Positions 7,561 through 16,468 of a stretch of DNA of 64,000 nt are shown here, one piece after another. The stretch spans positions 2,046,001-2,110,000 of the forward strand of contig CAWGCS010000001.1 in assembly GCA_963821235.1 (NCBI GenBank). The letters run 5' to 3'. This stretch comes from CTSoil-043 sp963821235 (GTDB taxonomy: Bacteria; Chloroflexota; Limnocylindria; Limnocylindrales; CSP1-4). The translations under genes were made by a program, and so were the position numbers. The notes under the pieces were generated by a model that saw only the letters and a program-made list of their open reading frames with translations, had not been told where the DNA came from and did no database searches. How positions within the stretch are numbered: the first letter of the stretch is position 1; each line of letters starts with the position of its first letter.

Positions 7561-9333
7561 ATGACCGACGATGAGGTCCCGGGGCCGGTCGCCGGCCGGC
7601 TCCTCGAGCTGGGGGTCTCCGACCTCGCCCTCCTCGAGCGGGTGCGGATCTCGTTCGCGGCCGGCTTCAACGTGGTCACCGGCGAGACCGGGGCCGGCAA
7701 GAGCCTCCTCATCGACGCCCTCGGGCTCGCCCTGGGGAGCCGGGCGGACCCCGGGCTGGTGCGCCACGGCGCCGAGGCCGCCCGGGTCGAGGCCCTCTTC
7801 GATCGCCTGCCGGAGCCGCTCGTCTGCGTCCGCGAGGTGGCGGCTTCCGGTCGCTCCACCGCCCGCCTGGACGACGAGACGGTGACCGCGGCACGGCTGG
7901 CCGCGACCGCCGGCCCGCTGGTGGAGATCCACGGCCAGCACGAGCAGGCGCGCCTCCTCGACGAGCGGTGGCAGCGCGACCTGCTCGACGCCTACGGCGG
8001 GCACGCGGACGCGCGGGCGGCGATGGCGGCGACCGTGGCGGCCTGGCGCGAGAACGAGGCGGCCCTGGCCGCCCTGGCCATCGACCCGCGCGAGCTGGAG
8101 CGCCGGATCGCCCTCGTGGAGCACGAGGCCGCGGAGATCGCGGGGGCCCGCCTCCGTCCGGGCGAGATCGCGGAGATCCAGGCGCGCCTCGCCGCGTCGC
8201 GCCACCTCGAGGCCATCGCCCGGGGCGTGGAGGCCATCACGGCGTTCCTGGCGGGCGACGATTCCGAGGTCGGACCGGCCGGGGCACGCGACCAGGCCGG
8301 GCGGGCTGGCGCGGAGGCGGCCGCCCTGGGGCGCCTGGACCCCCGGTTCGCGGCCCTGGCGGACCGCCTGGCGGGGCTCGCCGCCGAGCTCGACGACGCG
8401 GCCGCCGACGCGCGAGCCCTGGCGGAGGGAGTGGACCACGACCCGGGCGCCCTCCTGGCCCTGGAGGAGCGCCTCTCCTTCCTCTTCACCATGGAGCGCA
8501 AGTACGGCGAGGACGTGGCGGAGCTGCTGGTCCGCGCCGACCGCGCGGGCGCGGAGGTCGAGCGGTTGCGCGCGCTCGGGACGGAGCGGGCGCGCCGCGC
8601 CGGAGAGGCGGCGCGCCTCCTCGGGGAGGTGGCCGGAGCCGCCCAGCTCCTCTCCGATCGCCGCCGGGCCGCGGCCGCGGCGCTGGCGGCCGACGTGGAG
8701 GCCGCCCTCGGCGACCTTGGCCTGGCCGGGACCACGGTGGAGGTGGCGGTCGGTCGCCGGCCGGCGGGCCGCGACGAGCCGGCCGTGGAGCTGGGCGGCG
8801 ACGCCGTGGCCTTCGACGCCTCGGGTGTCGACGTGGTCGTCTTCCGGATCGCCCCGAACCCCGGGGAGCCGGCCCGCCCCCTCGCCCGGATCGCCTCGGG
8901 CGGGGAGCTGTCGCGGATCTCGCTCGCCATCGAGGAGGTCCTCGCCGACGCCGACGCGACCCCGACCCTCGTCTTCGACGAGATCGACGCGGGGATCGGC
9001 GGCCGGAGCGCCGACCCGGTGGGGCGGACGCTGTGGATGCTCGCCCGGCGGCACCAGGTCCTCTGCGTGACCCACCTCCCCCAGATCGCGGCCCACGCGG
9101 ACGCCCACTTCGCGATCCACAAGGTCGTCCGCGCCGGGCGCACGGTGACCGAGGTCCGCCGGCTCGACGACGACGGGCGCATCGCGGAGCTTGCCGCCAT
9201 GATCGGCGGACCGGCCGGCGGCCCGGCGGCCGTGGCCTCCGCCGACGAGCTCCTGGAGCGGGCCGCGCGGTTCCGGGTCGCCCGCGGCGGGGCGGACGGC
9301 GCTGCGACCGGCAGGACGGCGGCGCGCGGGTGA
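7561..9333 (+). CDS. recN: DNA repair protein RecN
   Basis: 590 aa, ATG. RecN is an SMC-like ATPase that acts early in double-strand break repair. Walker A GETGAGKS is at residues 41-48, a long Ala/Arg/Glu-rich coiled-coil arm spans roughly 150-370, and the ABC C-loop (ARIASGGELSRISLAIE) and Walker B (LVFDEIDAGIGG, about 470-480) close the head, followed by CVTHLPQIAAHAD. The segment after Walker B reads RSADPVG, a little divergent from the usual GR.A..V. Stop overlaps the xerD GTG. Confidence 0.95.
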   Translation: MTDDEVPGPVAGRLLELGVSDLALLERVRISFAAGFNVVTGETGAGKSLLIDALGLALGSRADPGLVRHGAEAARVEALFDRLPEPLVCVREVAASGRSTARLDDETVTAARLAATAGPLVEIHGQHEQARLLDERWQRDLLDAYGGHADARAAMAATVAAWRENEAALAALAIDPRELERRIALVEHEAAEIAGARLRPGEIAEIQARLAASRHLEAIARGVEAITAFLAGDDSEVGPAGARDQAGRAGAEAAALGRLDPRFAALADRLAGLAAELDDAAADARALAEGVDHDPGALLALEERLSFLFTMERKYGEDVAELLVRADRAGAEVERLRALGTERARRAGEAARLLGEVAGAAQLLSDRRRAAAAALAADVEAALGDLGLAGTTVEVAVGRRPAGRDEPAVELGGDAVAFDASGVDVVVFRIAPNPGEPARPLARIASGGELSRISLAIEEVLADADATPTLVFDEIDAGIGGRSADPVGRTLWMLARRHQVLCVTHLPQIAAHADAHFAIHKVVRAGRTVTEVRRLDDDGRIAELAAMIGGPAGGPAAVASADELLERAARFRVARGGADGAATGRTAARG

Positions 9334-10370
9334 TCCCGCCCGGGCCGTCACGGGGCCGCCGACGCGGGAGCACCGCCGCCGTGATCCCCGACGACCTCGC
9401 CGCCGCGGTCGGCGCCTTCCTCCAGCACCTCCGCGTCGAGCGGGGGCTGTCGCCGGCGACGATCTCAGGCTACGGCGCCGACCTCGCCGACTTCGGTCGC
9501 TCCCCGGAGGCCCGGACCGGATGGGCGGCCGCCCCGGACGCCGCGCTCGACTACCTCGGGCGGCTCGCCGGCGGCGGGGGGCCGGCTGGGCGGACGTTGC
9601 GGCCGACGAGCCTTCGCCGGCGCACCGCCGCCATGCGAGCCTTCTATCGCTTCGCCCTCGCTGACGACCTGGTCGCGGTGGACGTCGCGAGCCACCTGGA
9701 CCTTCCCCGCGAGCCGCGGATCCTGCCGGACCCGCTCTCCGTCGCCGACGTCGAGCGGCTCCTGGCCGCCGTCGACCCCGACGCGGTGACGGCCGGCGTC
9801 GAGCCCGGCGGCCGGCCGGCGGCGGCGACCCGCCTCGCGGCGGCGACCCTGGCGGCGCTTCGCGACCGGGCGCTCCTCGAGCTCCTCTACGCCGCCGGGC
9901 TGCGGATCAGCGAGGCGCTCAGGCTCGATCGCGACGACCTCGACCTCGAAGGAGGAAGCGTCCGCGTCATCGGGAAGGGCGACCGTGAGCGGGTCGTCCC
10001 GGTCGGCGACGTCGCGGTCGCCTGGCTCGAGCGCTACCTGGACGCCGGCCGGCCGGCCCTGCTCGCCGCGGACCGCTCGCGGCAGGGTCGCGGCGGCCCG
10101 GTCTTCCTCTCCGACCGTGGCCGCCGCCTCGGCCGCAACCGGGCCTGGTCCTCCGTCAAGCGCGCCGCGGCCGCCGCCGGCCTGAGCCAGCGGGTCTCCC
10201 CGCACACCCTCCGCCACTCGTACGCCACCCACCTCCTGGAGGGCGGCGCCGACCTGCGGGTCGTCCAGGAGTTGCTCGGGCATGCGAGTATCTCCACGAC
10301 GCAGATCTACACCCACCTGACGGGCGAGCGGATCCGCGAGGTCTATGCCCGGGCGCACCCCCGCGCCTGA
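9330..10370 (+). CDS. xerD: Tyrosine recombinase XerD/XerC type
   Basis: 346 aa from the GTG overlapping the recN stop; a second in-frame GTG at 9381 (329 aa) places the start directly before the conserved core and is equally possible. An N-terminal SAM-like core-binding domain (FLQHLRVERGLSPATISGY) is followed by the catalytic domain: Arg in GLRISEALRLDRDD, HTLRHSYATHLLEGG (HxxR), LLGHASISTTQIYTH with the nucleophile Tyr. Xer recombinases resolve chromosome dimers at dif. The position next to recN is normal for housekeeping XerD, so I do not read it as a phage integrase. Confidence 0.88.
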   Translation: MIPPGPSRGRRRGSTAAVIPDDLAAAVGAFLQHLRVERGLSPATISGYGADLADFGRSPEARTGWAAAPDAALDYLGRLAGGGGPAGRTLRPTSLRRRTAAMRAFYRFALADDLVAVDVASHLDLPREPRILPDPLSVADVERLLAAVDPDAVTAGVEPGGRPAAATRLAAATLAALRDRALLELLYAAGLRISEALRLDRDDLDLEGGSVRVIGKGDRERVVPVGDVAVAWLERYLDAGRPALLAADRSRQGRGGPVFLSDRGRRLGRNRAWSSVKRAAAAAGLSQRVSPHTLRHSYATHLLEGGADLRVVQELLGHASISTTQIYTHLTGERIREVYARAHPRA

Positions 10371-10396
10371 CGGACCAGACGAAGGAGAGGATCCCC

Positions 10397-11146
10397 ATGG
10401 GCTACGCGGACTCGCTCCTCACGGAGGGCGAGCACGTCGTCTACCGGACCAGGCAGCACCCGCTGGGACGACTGTTCGCGTCGAGGTGGGGGATCGTGCT
10501 GGCGGGCATCGGGGTCGCCGGCATCGTGATCCTCCTCTTCTTCGGGATCGGGCAGGGCACCCTGCGCGACATCCTGGGGTGGGCGACCCTCATCGCCCTG
10601 GTGGTGGGCCTTGCCCTGATCGGGTGGAACTACCTGGCCTGGTACCAGGAGGACTACATGATCACCAACCGCCGGGTGATGAAGGTCGGCGGGATCCTCA
10701 ACAAGAAGTCGATGGACAGCTCGCTGGAGAAGATTAACGACGCCATCCTCGAGCAGTCGCTCTGGGGGCGGATGTTCGACTGGGGGAACCTGCGGATCCT
10801 GACGGCGGCGGAGGAGATCGCCGACGACTTCGTCATGCTCCACCATGCCCCCGAGTTCAAGAAGGTCATGCTGACCACGAAGCACGACCTCGAGGAGGGG
10901 TCCGACATCCGGCGGACCCGCTACGTGGACACGCCGGCGGCCGTCCCGGCCCCCGAGCCTGTCCCGGTCCCGATCCCGCCCCCGGCCCCCGCGCCCGTGG
11001 CGCCGCCTGCCCCGGTCGCGCCGCCGCGCCCGCCCGAGCCGACCTCCGAGGAGAAGCTGCGCAGCCTGGCCAAGCTTCGTGACGACGGGATCATCACCCC
11101 CGAGGACTACGAGGCGAAGAAGGCCCAGCTGCTCGAGGACATGTAG
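10397..11146 (+). CDS. Membrane protein with bacterial PH-like (bPH2) domain and C-terminal SHOCT domain
   Basis: 249 aa, ATG with AAGGAGAGG upstream. Two membrane helices (about 35-55 and 63-82) lead into a bPH2/DUF304-like domain with YMITNRRVMKVGGILNKKS and ILEQSLWGRMFDWGNLRI, the pattern of this family (a region of changed topology that reports orientation of a sheet). A Pro/Ala/Val-rich linker (about 180-215) joins a SHOCT motif at the end (EEKLRSLAKLRDDGIITPEDYEAKK in parts). Function is unknown; such proteins sit at the inner membrane. Monocistronic by spacing. Confidence 0.8.
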   Translation: MGYADSLLTEGEHVVYRTRQHPLGRLFASRWGIVLAGIGVAGIVILLFFGIGQGTLRDILGWATLIALVVGLALIGWNYLAWYQEDYMITNRRVMKVGGILNKKSMDSSLEKINDAILEQSLWGRMFDWGNLRILTAAEEIADDFVMLHHAPEFKKVMLTTKHDLEEGSDIRRTRYVDTPAAVPAPEPVPVPIPPPAPAPVAPPAPVAPPRPPEPTSEEKLRSLAKLRDDGIITPEDYEAKKAQLLEDM

Positions 11147-11218
11147 CCGCGGCCTCTCCGGCCCATCCCCGGCTCGTCGCCGCCTGGTCACCACTAGAGG
11201 CCGCACCGCGCCGAGCCC

Positions 11219-11243
11219 GGCGAGGCCGGCGAGGCCGGCGAGG
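11219..11243 (+). repeat. Short 9-bp tandem repeat
   Basis: GGCGAGGCC is repeated 2.8 times (11219-11243) directly before a possible -10 box TACCAT (11244-11249) of the M50 protease gene. It lies in the only noncoding spacer of this part of the block. Confidence 0.5.
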
Positions 11244-11287
11244 TACCATACGCGGGTCCCACCCCGGATCCGGAGCCCTGCCCCAGC

Positions 11288-11950
11288 GTGTCCCTCGACG
11301 AGCGCACCATCTACGCCCTGGCGGCGGTCGCGATCTTCCTGGTGATCGGCTTCCCCGTGCACGAGTTCGCCCATGCCCTGGCGGCCTACCGGCTCGGCGA
11401 CAGCACGGCGAAGCTCTTCGGGCGGCTCACCCTCAACCCGGTCGTCCACCTCGACCCCCTGGGCGCAGTCATCCTGGTTCTCTCGGCCACCATGGGCGGG
11501 TTCTTCATCGGCTGGGCCAAGCCGACCCCGGTCAACCCATCGATGCTGCGCGGAGGCCGCCGGAGCGAGGCGATCGTCGCCGCCGCGGGGCCCGTCTCCA
11601 ACCTGCTCATGGCCGCGGTGGCGGGCGGCCTGTTTCGGATCCTGGTCGCGGTGGTCGACGTTCCGTCCGACCCCGTCGTCTTCGTCGCCGAGGTTGTGTA
11701 CTACTTCGTCCTCATCAACGTGGCTCTGTTCATCTTCAACCTCGTGCCGATCCCGCCGCTCGACGGCTCGAAGGTGATGTTCGCCTTCATGAATCCCCGG
11801 ACCGTGTGGAGGATCCGGCCGACGCTGGAGCAATGGGGCTTCGTGATCCTGATCGTGGTGATGATCGTTCCCATTGGCAACGCCTCCCTGGGTGGGCGGG
11901 TCATCGGCCCGCTGCTGAATGAGATCACCCGCCTCCTGGTGGGCGCGTAA
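11288..11950 (+). CDS. Site-2 protease family (M50) membrane metalloprotease
   Basis: 220 aa, GTG start. Intramembrane zinc protease of the rhomboid-sized M50 class. The HExxH-type motif reads HEFAHALAAYRLGD (residues about 22-35), followed by GRLTLNPVVHLDPLG, AAAGPVSNLLMA and the second metal motif NLVPIPPLDGSKV. Four to six hydrophobic helices. These short M50 proteins lack PDZ domains; their substrates are generally unknown. The end of the gene overlaps the HD-domain gene by 32 bp. Confidence 0.88.
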   Translation: MSLDERTIYALAAVAIFLVIGFPVHEFAHALAAYRLGDSTAKLFGRLTLNPVVHLDPLGAVILVLSATMGGFFIGWAKPTPVNPSMLRGGRRSEAIVAAAGPVSNLLMAAVAGGLFRILVAVVDVPSDPVVFVAEVVYYFVLINVALFIFNLVPIPPLDGSKVMFAFMNPRTVWRIRPTLEQWGFVILIVVMIVPIGNASLGGRVIGPLLNEITRLLVGA

Positions 11951-12422
11951 GGCCGGCCAGCTCGGCCGGCACCTCGCGGCCCGGGTCCTCCCCGTGGAGC
12001 GAGCGGCCCTGGCCGAGTGGCTGACCGCCGCCCAGCTCGCCCTCTTCGACGGCATGCCCGTCGCCGATCGCCGCCACGGCCTCGACGTCGTCGCCGCGCT
12101 GGCGGCCGCGGGAGTCGACGATCGCGACGTCCGGCTGGCGGGCCTCTTCCACGATGCCGGCAAGGGCCGCTCGATCCGCGTCTGGCATCGGATCGCCTGG
12201 TCCCTCGGCGAGCTGCTCGGGCCGTGGGTCCACCGGCTCGCCGGGCGCGTCCCGGGCGGGTCCGAGGCGATGTCCCGCCTGCGGGACCACGCGGAGCGCT
12301 CCGCCGAGCTCGCCGTGGCCGTCGGCTGCCCTCCGCGCACGGGTGCCCTGATCCGCGGCGCCGTCGAGCCGTCCGACACGGGGGCCCTGGCCGCGCTCCA
12401 GGCCGCCGACGAGGCGAGCTGA
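11919..12422 (+). CDS. HD-domain phosphohydrolase-like protein
   Basis: 167 aa. The core reads RRHGLDVVAALAAAG, AGLFHDAGKGRS and LRDHAERSAELAV, matching the H...HD...H/D pattern of metal-dependent HD phosphohydrolases. Start is uncertain: ATG 11919 overlaps the protease gene; GTG 11994 would give 142 aa, but cuts into a conserved-looking helix (ALAEWLTAAQLALFDGM), so I prefer 11919. The stop overlaps the scpA ATG by one base, tying it to the chromosome-segregation genes. Substrate unknown. Confidence 0.75.
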   Translation: MRSPASWWARKAGQLGRHLAARVLPVERAALAEWLTAAQLALFDGMPVADRRHGLDVVAALAAAGVDDRDVRLAGLFHDAGKGRSIRVWHRIAWSLGELLGPWVHRLAGRVPGGSEAMSRLRDHAERSAELAVAVGCPPRTGALIRGAVEPSDTGALAALQAADEAS

Positions 12423-13285
12423 TGGCCCACGACGCCGCCGGCCTCCCGGCAACGGCCACCCCGGAGGTCGCGATCTCGGGGCGCCGCCGGCCCGAGGACG
12501 CGACCCACGTCCGCCTGGAAGGCTGGGAGGGACCCCTGGGCCTCCTCCTGGCCCTCGTGGAGGCGCGCCGGCTCGACGTGATGACCGTCCCCCTGGGAGC
12601 GCTCGCCGAGGCGTACCTCGACGCGCTCGCCGGCGTGGAGGACGACCGGCTGGGCAACCTGTCGGCCTTCGTGAGCGTGGCCAGCCAGCTGATCCTCATC
12701 AAGAGCCGGGGACTCCTGCCGCGGCCGCCGGACCCGGCCATCGCCCTCGACGACGAGCCCGATCCGGAGGCCGCCCTCCGCGCCCGGCTGCTGGCCTACC
12801 GCGCCTACCGCGATGCGGCGGCCGCCCTCCAGGCGCGGGCCCTGGCCGGGGGCCAGCTCGTCCGCCGCGAGCCGGCCGTGGCCCAAGCCGCCGGCCGGGC
12901 CGGAGCGATCGAGCCGCTGCCGCCTCGCCTCGACCCGGCGATCCTCGTGCGCGTTCTCGATCGCCTGGCGGCGGTCGCCCTGCCGCCCGTGGCACCTCCG
13001 GAGGCGATCCGGCGGGCCATCACCCTGGGGGAGCGGGCGGCCCTCATCCGGGCAGCCCTCGGCGAGGCCGGCCCGATCGTCCTGCAGGACCTCCTGGCCG
13101 GCGTGAGTGACCGGGTCGTCGTGGTCGTGACCTTCCTGGCGATGCTCGAGCTGGTGAAGCGCCGGGAGGTCGTCGTCGAGCAGGACGCGCCGTGGGGCCC
13201 CATCATCGTGCGGGCGGTCCCGCGCCCGGCACCCGGCGGAGTCCCGGGCGCCGGAGCCGATGCCGCCGGCAGGGAGGACGCGTGA
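12422..13285 (+). CDS. scpA: Segregation and condensation protein A
   Basis: 287 aa, ATG in a TGATG overlap with the HD gene. ScpA is the kleisin that closes the SMC-ScpA-ScpB condensin ring. The N-terminal SMC-neck-binding domain is clear: VRLEGWEGPLGLLLALVEARRLDVMTVPL, in parts, corresponds to the family's GPLDLLL..I....LDI.DIPI, followed by QLILIKSRGLLP. The C-terminal winged-helix lies in QDLLAGVSDRVVVVVTFLAMLELVKRREV. The middle is Ala/Arg rich. Followed immediately by scpB. Confidence 0.92.
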   Translation: MAHDAAGLPATATPEVAISGRRRPEDATHVRLEGWEGPLGLLLALVEARRLDVMTVPLGALAEAYLDALAGVEDDRLGNLSAFVSVASQLILIKSRGLLPRPPDPAIALDDEPDPEAALRARLLAYRAYRDAAAALQARALAGGQLVRREPAVAQAAGRAGAIEPLPPRLDPAILVRVLDRLAAVALPPVAPPEAIRRAITLGERAALIRAALGEAGPIVLQDLLAGVSDRVVVVVTFLAMLELVKRREVVVEQDAPWGPIIVRAVPRPAPGGVPGAGADAAGREDA

Positions 13286-13971
13286 TCGACGACGGTCCAG
13301 ACGCCGCGGGAGGGCCCGGAGGGGCTCCCGGGGGGCCGGCCGACGGGCTCCCCGGCGACGGGCTGCCCGGCGACAGGCCGCCCGAGGCCGGGCTGCCGGG
13401 CGACGATCTGACCGAGGCGCAGCTCGAGGCGCTGCTCTTCGTCGCCGAGCGCCCCCTCGGCCGGCGCGAGCTGGCCACCCTCACCGGCGCTTCGCCGGAG
13501 GTCGTGGACGAGCGCCTCGGGGACCTCGAGGTCACCCTCGCCGGCCGCGGCATCCGGCTCATCGTCGATGGCGACCGGGTCGCCCTCGCCACGGCCCCGG
13601 AGGCCGGCCTCCTGGTCGGCCGGTACGTCGGCCGCGAGCCGACGCGCCTGTCGCCGGCGACGCTGGAGACGCTGGCCATCGTGGCCTACCGCCAGCCCGT
13701 CACGAAGGCGGGGATCGAGCGGATCCGCGGCGTGGACGCCGAGTACGCCATCCGGAGCCTCCTCCACCGCCGCCTCGTGGTCGAGCTCGGCCGCGCCGAA
13801 GCTCCCGGCCGGCCGATCCTCTACGGCACCTCGGTCGACTTCCTCGAGCGCTTCGGGCTCTTCTCGCTCGACGACCTCCCCGTGCTCGACTCCTCCGTCG
13901 CGGAGCGGCTGGCCGCACCGGCGCCGGATGGGGACGACGCGGCAGTCGCGGCCGGGGGCGGGCCTCCCTGA
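13282..13971 (+). CDS. scpB: Segregation and condensation protein B
   Basis: 229 aa, GTG start in GTGA overlap with scpA. A Gly/Pro/Asp-rich leader of about 45 residues precedes the paired winged-helix domains: LTEAQLEALLFVAERPL, RGIRLIVDGDRVALAT, SPATLETLAIVAYRQPVTKAGIERIRG and GRPILYGTSVDFLERFGL. ScpB binds ScpA and regulates condensin loading. The N-terminal low-complexity leader is longer than usual; a downstream start is possible. Confidence 0.93.
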   Translation: MIDDGPDAAGGPGGAPGGPADGLPGDGLPGDRPPEAGLPGDDLTEAQLEALLFVAERPLGRRELATLTGASPEVVDERLGDLEVTLAGRGIRLIVDGDRVALATAPEAGLLVGRYVGREPTRLSPATLETLAIVAYRQPVTKAGIERIRGVDAEYAIRSLLHRRLVVELGRAEAPGRPILYGTSVDFLERFGLFSLDDLPVLDSSVAERLAAPAPDGDDAAVAAGGGPP

Positions 13972-14798
13972 TGCCGGCCGAGCGGCTCGGCAAGGTCCTC
14001 GCGGCCGCCGGGGTCGCCAGCCGCCGCGCAGCCGATGCGATGGTCGCCGACGGCCGGGTGACGGTGGACGGCCGGGTCGGGCACCTCGGCGAGCGCGTCG
14101 ACCCGGCGACCCAGGTGCTCGCCGTCGACGGGCATCCGATTGGGGCCGTCGCCGCGACCGCCGTGCACGTCGCCGTCCACAAGCCGGCCGGCGTGACCTC
14201 GACCGCCGCCGACCGGCACGCCGCGCGCACCGTCCTGGAGCTCGTCCCGCCCGGGCTCGTCCCGCCGGGGACGCGGCTCTACCCCGTCGGGCGGCTCGAC
14301 CGCGACTCGGAGGGCCTCATCCTGCTGACCAACGACGGGGCGTGGACGGACCGCATCCTCCACCCCCGGCACGGCGTCGAGCGCGAGTACGCCGTGGCCC
14401 TCGCCGCGCCGCTCGATGGCGGGCAGCGCGCGGCGCTCGCGGCCGGGATCCCGATGGAGGAGGGGATCGCCCGCCTCGTCTCGCTCCGACCGGCGACCAG
14501 GACGGAGACGACGCATCTCGCCGGGCTCCTGGCGCCGCCGCCCGGGCGCGGCCTCGCCTGGTACCGGGTGACCCTCGCCCACGGCTGGAAGCGCCAGGTC
14601 CGCCGCATGCTGGCGGCCGTCGGGATGCCCGTCGTCCGCTTGGTCCGCGTGCGGGTCGGCACCCTGCGCCTGGACCTGCCGTCGGGCCAGGCCCGCCTCC
14701 TGACCCAGGCCGAGGCGCGACGGCTCGGCGTGCCGCCTCCGCCGGAGCGACCGCCCGTAGCATCGGCGCCGCGGCGGCGGGAAGGAGGGACGCGGTGA
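13971..14798 (+). CDS. 23S rRNA/pseudouridine synthase, RsuA/RluB family
   Basis: 275 aa, ATG overlapping the scpB stop by one base. S4 domain at the N terminus (ERLGKVLAAAGVASRRAADAMVADGRVTVDG), then the catalytic RsuA domain with GRLDRDSEGLILLTNDG, where the Asp is the nucleophile, and WKRQVRRMLAAVGMPVVRLVRVRVG. The scpA-scpB-pseudouridine synthase order is common and usually encodes RluB, which modifies helix 80 of 23S rRNA; the exact target uridine cannot be read from sequence. Confidence 0.9.
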   Translation: MPAERLGKVLAAAGVASRRAADAMVADGRVTVDGRVGHLGERVDPATQVLAVDGHPIGAVAATAVHVAVHKPAGVTSTAADRHAARTVLELVPPGLVPPGTRLYPVGRLDRDSEGLILLTNDGAWTDRILHPRHGVEREYAVALAAPLDGGQRAALAAGIPMEEGIARLVSLRPATRTETTHLAGLLAPPPGRGLAWYRVTLAHGWKRQVRRMLAAVGMPVVRLVRVRVGTLRLDLPSGQARLLTQAEARRLGVPPPPERPPVASAPRRREGGTR

Positions 14799-16468
14799 CG
14801 AGGGCGAGGGACGCGACCGGCCGGCCCGCCGACCTCCTCTTCGTCAACGGCGCGCTCCGGACGATGGTGCCGGCCCGGCCGATCGCCACGGCGCTCGCCG
14901 TCCGCGACGGCCGCATCGCGGCGGTCGGGCTCGACCGCGACCTGCGACCCCTGGCCGGACCATCGACGCGGGTCCTCGACCTCGAGGGCCGCTCGCTCCT
15001 GCCGGGCTTCCACGACGCCCACGTGCACCCGACGATCGGCGGCTGGGCCATGCTGACATGCGAGCTGCACGACCTGCCGTGGGAGCGCGGTGCGTACCTG
15101 GAGCGGATCGCCGCCTACGTCGCCGGCCACCCCGGCGAGCCGTGGATCGTGGGGGGCGGCTGGGCGATGCCGGCCTTCCCGGGCGGAACCCCCTCGCGTC
15201 GCGACCTCGACGCGATCGTGCCCGGTCGCCCGGCCTTCCTGGAGAACCGTGACGGCCACGGCGCCTGGGTCAACAGCCGGGCCCTGGAGATGGCGGGCGT
15301 GACCGCCGCCACGGCGGACCCGGCGGACGGGCGGATCGAGCGAGAGCCCGACGGCTCGCCCCAGGGCACGCTCCACGAGGGCGCGGCGCGGCTGGTCCGG
15401 GACCTCCTGCCGGCGTGGACGACCGCTCGCTGGGAGGAGGCGATCCTGGCCGCCCAGGCCTACCTCCACGGCTTCGGCATCACCTCGATCACCGACGCCT
15501 GGGTGACCCCGGAGCACCTGCCCGCCTACCGCGCCCTCGCCGGGCGCGGCGCGCTGACCCTCCGCACGAGCCTCGCCCTCTGGTGGGAGCGGGGAGCGGG
15601 CCTGGAGCAGCTGGCCGCCTTCGAGGAGGCCCGTCGAGCCGCGGCGGTCGGACGCCTCCGGGCGGCGACCGTCAAGCTGATGCTCGACGGCGTCCTCGAG
15701 AACTTCACGGGCGCCCTCCTCGAGCCGTACCTCGCCGCCGACGGTGGGATCACCGCGAACCGGGGCATTCCCTTCATCGATCCCGACGCGCTGGCCCGGG
15801 AGATCGCGCCGGCCCTCGACGCGGCCGGCTTCCAGCTCCACTTCCACGCTATCGGCGACCGGGCGGTGCGGGCCGGCCTCGACGCCGTGGACGCTGCGCG
15901 GCGGGCGAACGGGCCGAGCGACCGGCGGCCGCACATCGCCCACCTCCAGGTCCTGGACCCGGCGGACGTGCCGCGCTTCGGGCAGCTCGGGGTGGGCGCC
16001 ACGATGCAGCCGATCTGGGCCGTCTACGAGGCCCAGATGCGCGACCTCACGATTCCCTTCCTCGGTCCCGAGCGGAGCGCCCGGCAGTACCCGTTCCGGA
16101 GCCTCCGGCGAGCCGGTGCCCGCCTCGTCGGCGGCAGCGACTGGTCCGTCTCGACGCCGAACGTGATGGAGGAGGTGGAGGTGGCCGTGAACCGCGTCGC
16201 CCGCGCGAGCCGGGGGATCGAGCCGCCGTTCCTCCCCGGGGAGCGCCTCGACCTCGAGGCTGCCCTGGAGGCGTACACGGTCGGGGGCGCGTGGGCCCAT
16301 GGCACGGAGCGGGAGACGGGGACCCTGGAGGCCGGCAAGCTGGCCGATCTCGTCCTGCTCGACCGCGACGTCTTCGATCGTGGCGCCGGCGAGATCGGCG
16401 ACGCCCGCGTCCTCCTCACGCTCTCCGAGGGGGTCGCCGTCCACGTCGACCCCGGGCTCGCCTGGTGA
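14795..16468 (+). CDS. YtcJ-type metal-dependent amidohydrolase
   Basis: 557 aa, GTG with GGAAGGAGG (14780-14788) upstream, overlapping the previous stop. Composite beta domain then TIM barrel: GFHDAHVHPTIGG (HxH metal site, about residue 72), KLMLDGVLENFTGALLEPY, LHFHAIGDRAVRAGLDA and GGSDWSVSTPN (the late Asp), ending with GTLEAGKLADLVLLDRD. The family (Amidohydro_3) hydrolyses C-N bonds in diverse small molecules; substrate unknown. It interrupts an otherwise housekeeping operon between the pseudouridine synthase and cmk. Confidence 0.88.
   Translation: MTRARDATGRPADLLFVNGALRTMVPARPIATALAVRDGRIAAVGLDRDLRPLAGPSTRVLDLEGRSLLPGFHDAHVHPTIGGWAMLTCELHDLPWERGAYLERIAAYVAGHPGEPWIVGGGWAMPAFPGGTPSRRDLDAIVPGRPAFLENRDGHGAWVNSRALEMAGVTAATADPADGRIEREPDGSPQGTLHEGAARLVRDLLPAWTTARWEEAILAAQAYLHGFGITSITDAWVTPEHLPAYRALAGRGALTLRTSLALWWERGAGLEQLAAFEEARRAAAVGRLRAATVKLMLDGVLENFTGALLEPYLAADGGITANRGIPFIDPDALAREIAPALDAAGFQLHFHAIGDRAVRAGLDAVDAARRANGPSDRRPHIAHLQVLDPADVPRFGQLGVGATMQPIWAVYEAQMRDLTIPFLGPERSARQYPFRSLRRAGARLVGGSDWSVSTPNVMEEVEVAVNRVARASRGIEPPFLPGERLDLEAALEAYTVGGAWAHGTERETGTLEAGKLADLVLLDRDVFDRGAGEIGDARVLLTLSEGVAVHVDPGLAW

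Noticed and set aside
9330..10370. Phage-type integrase
   Set aside because: Position between recN and housekeeping genes and overall build fit chromosomal XerD.
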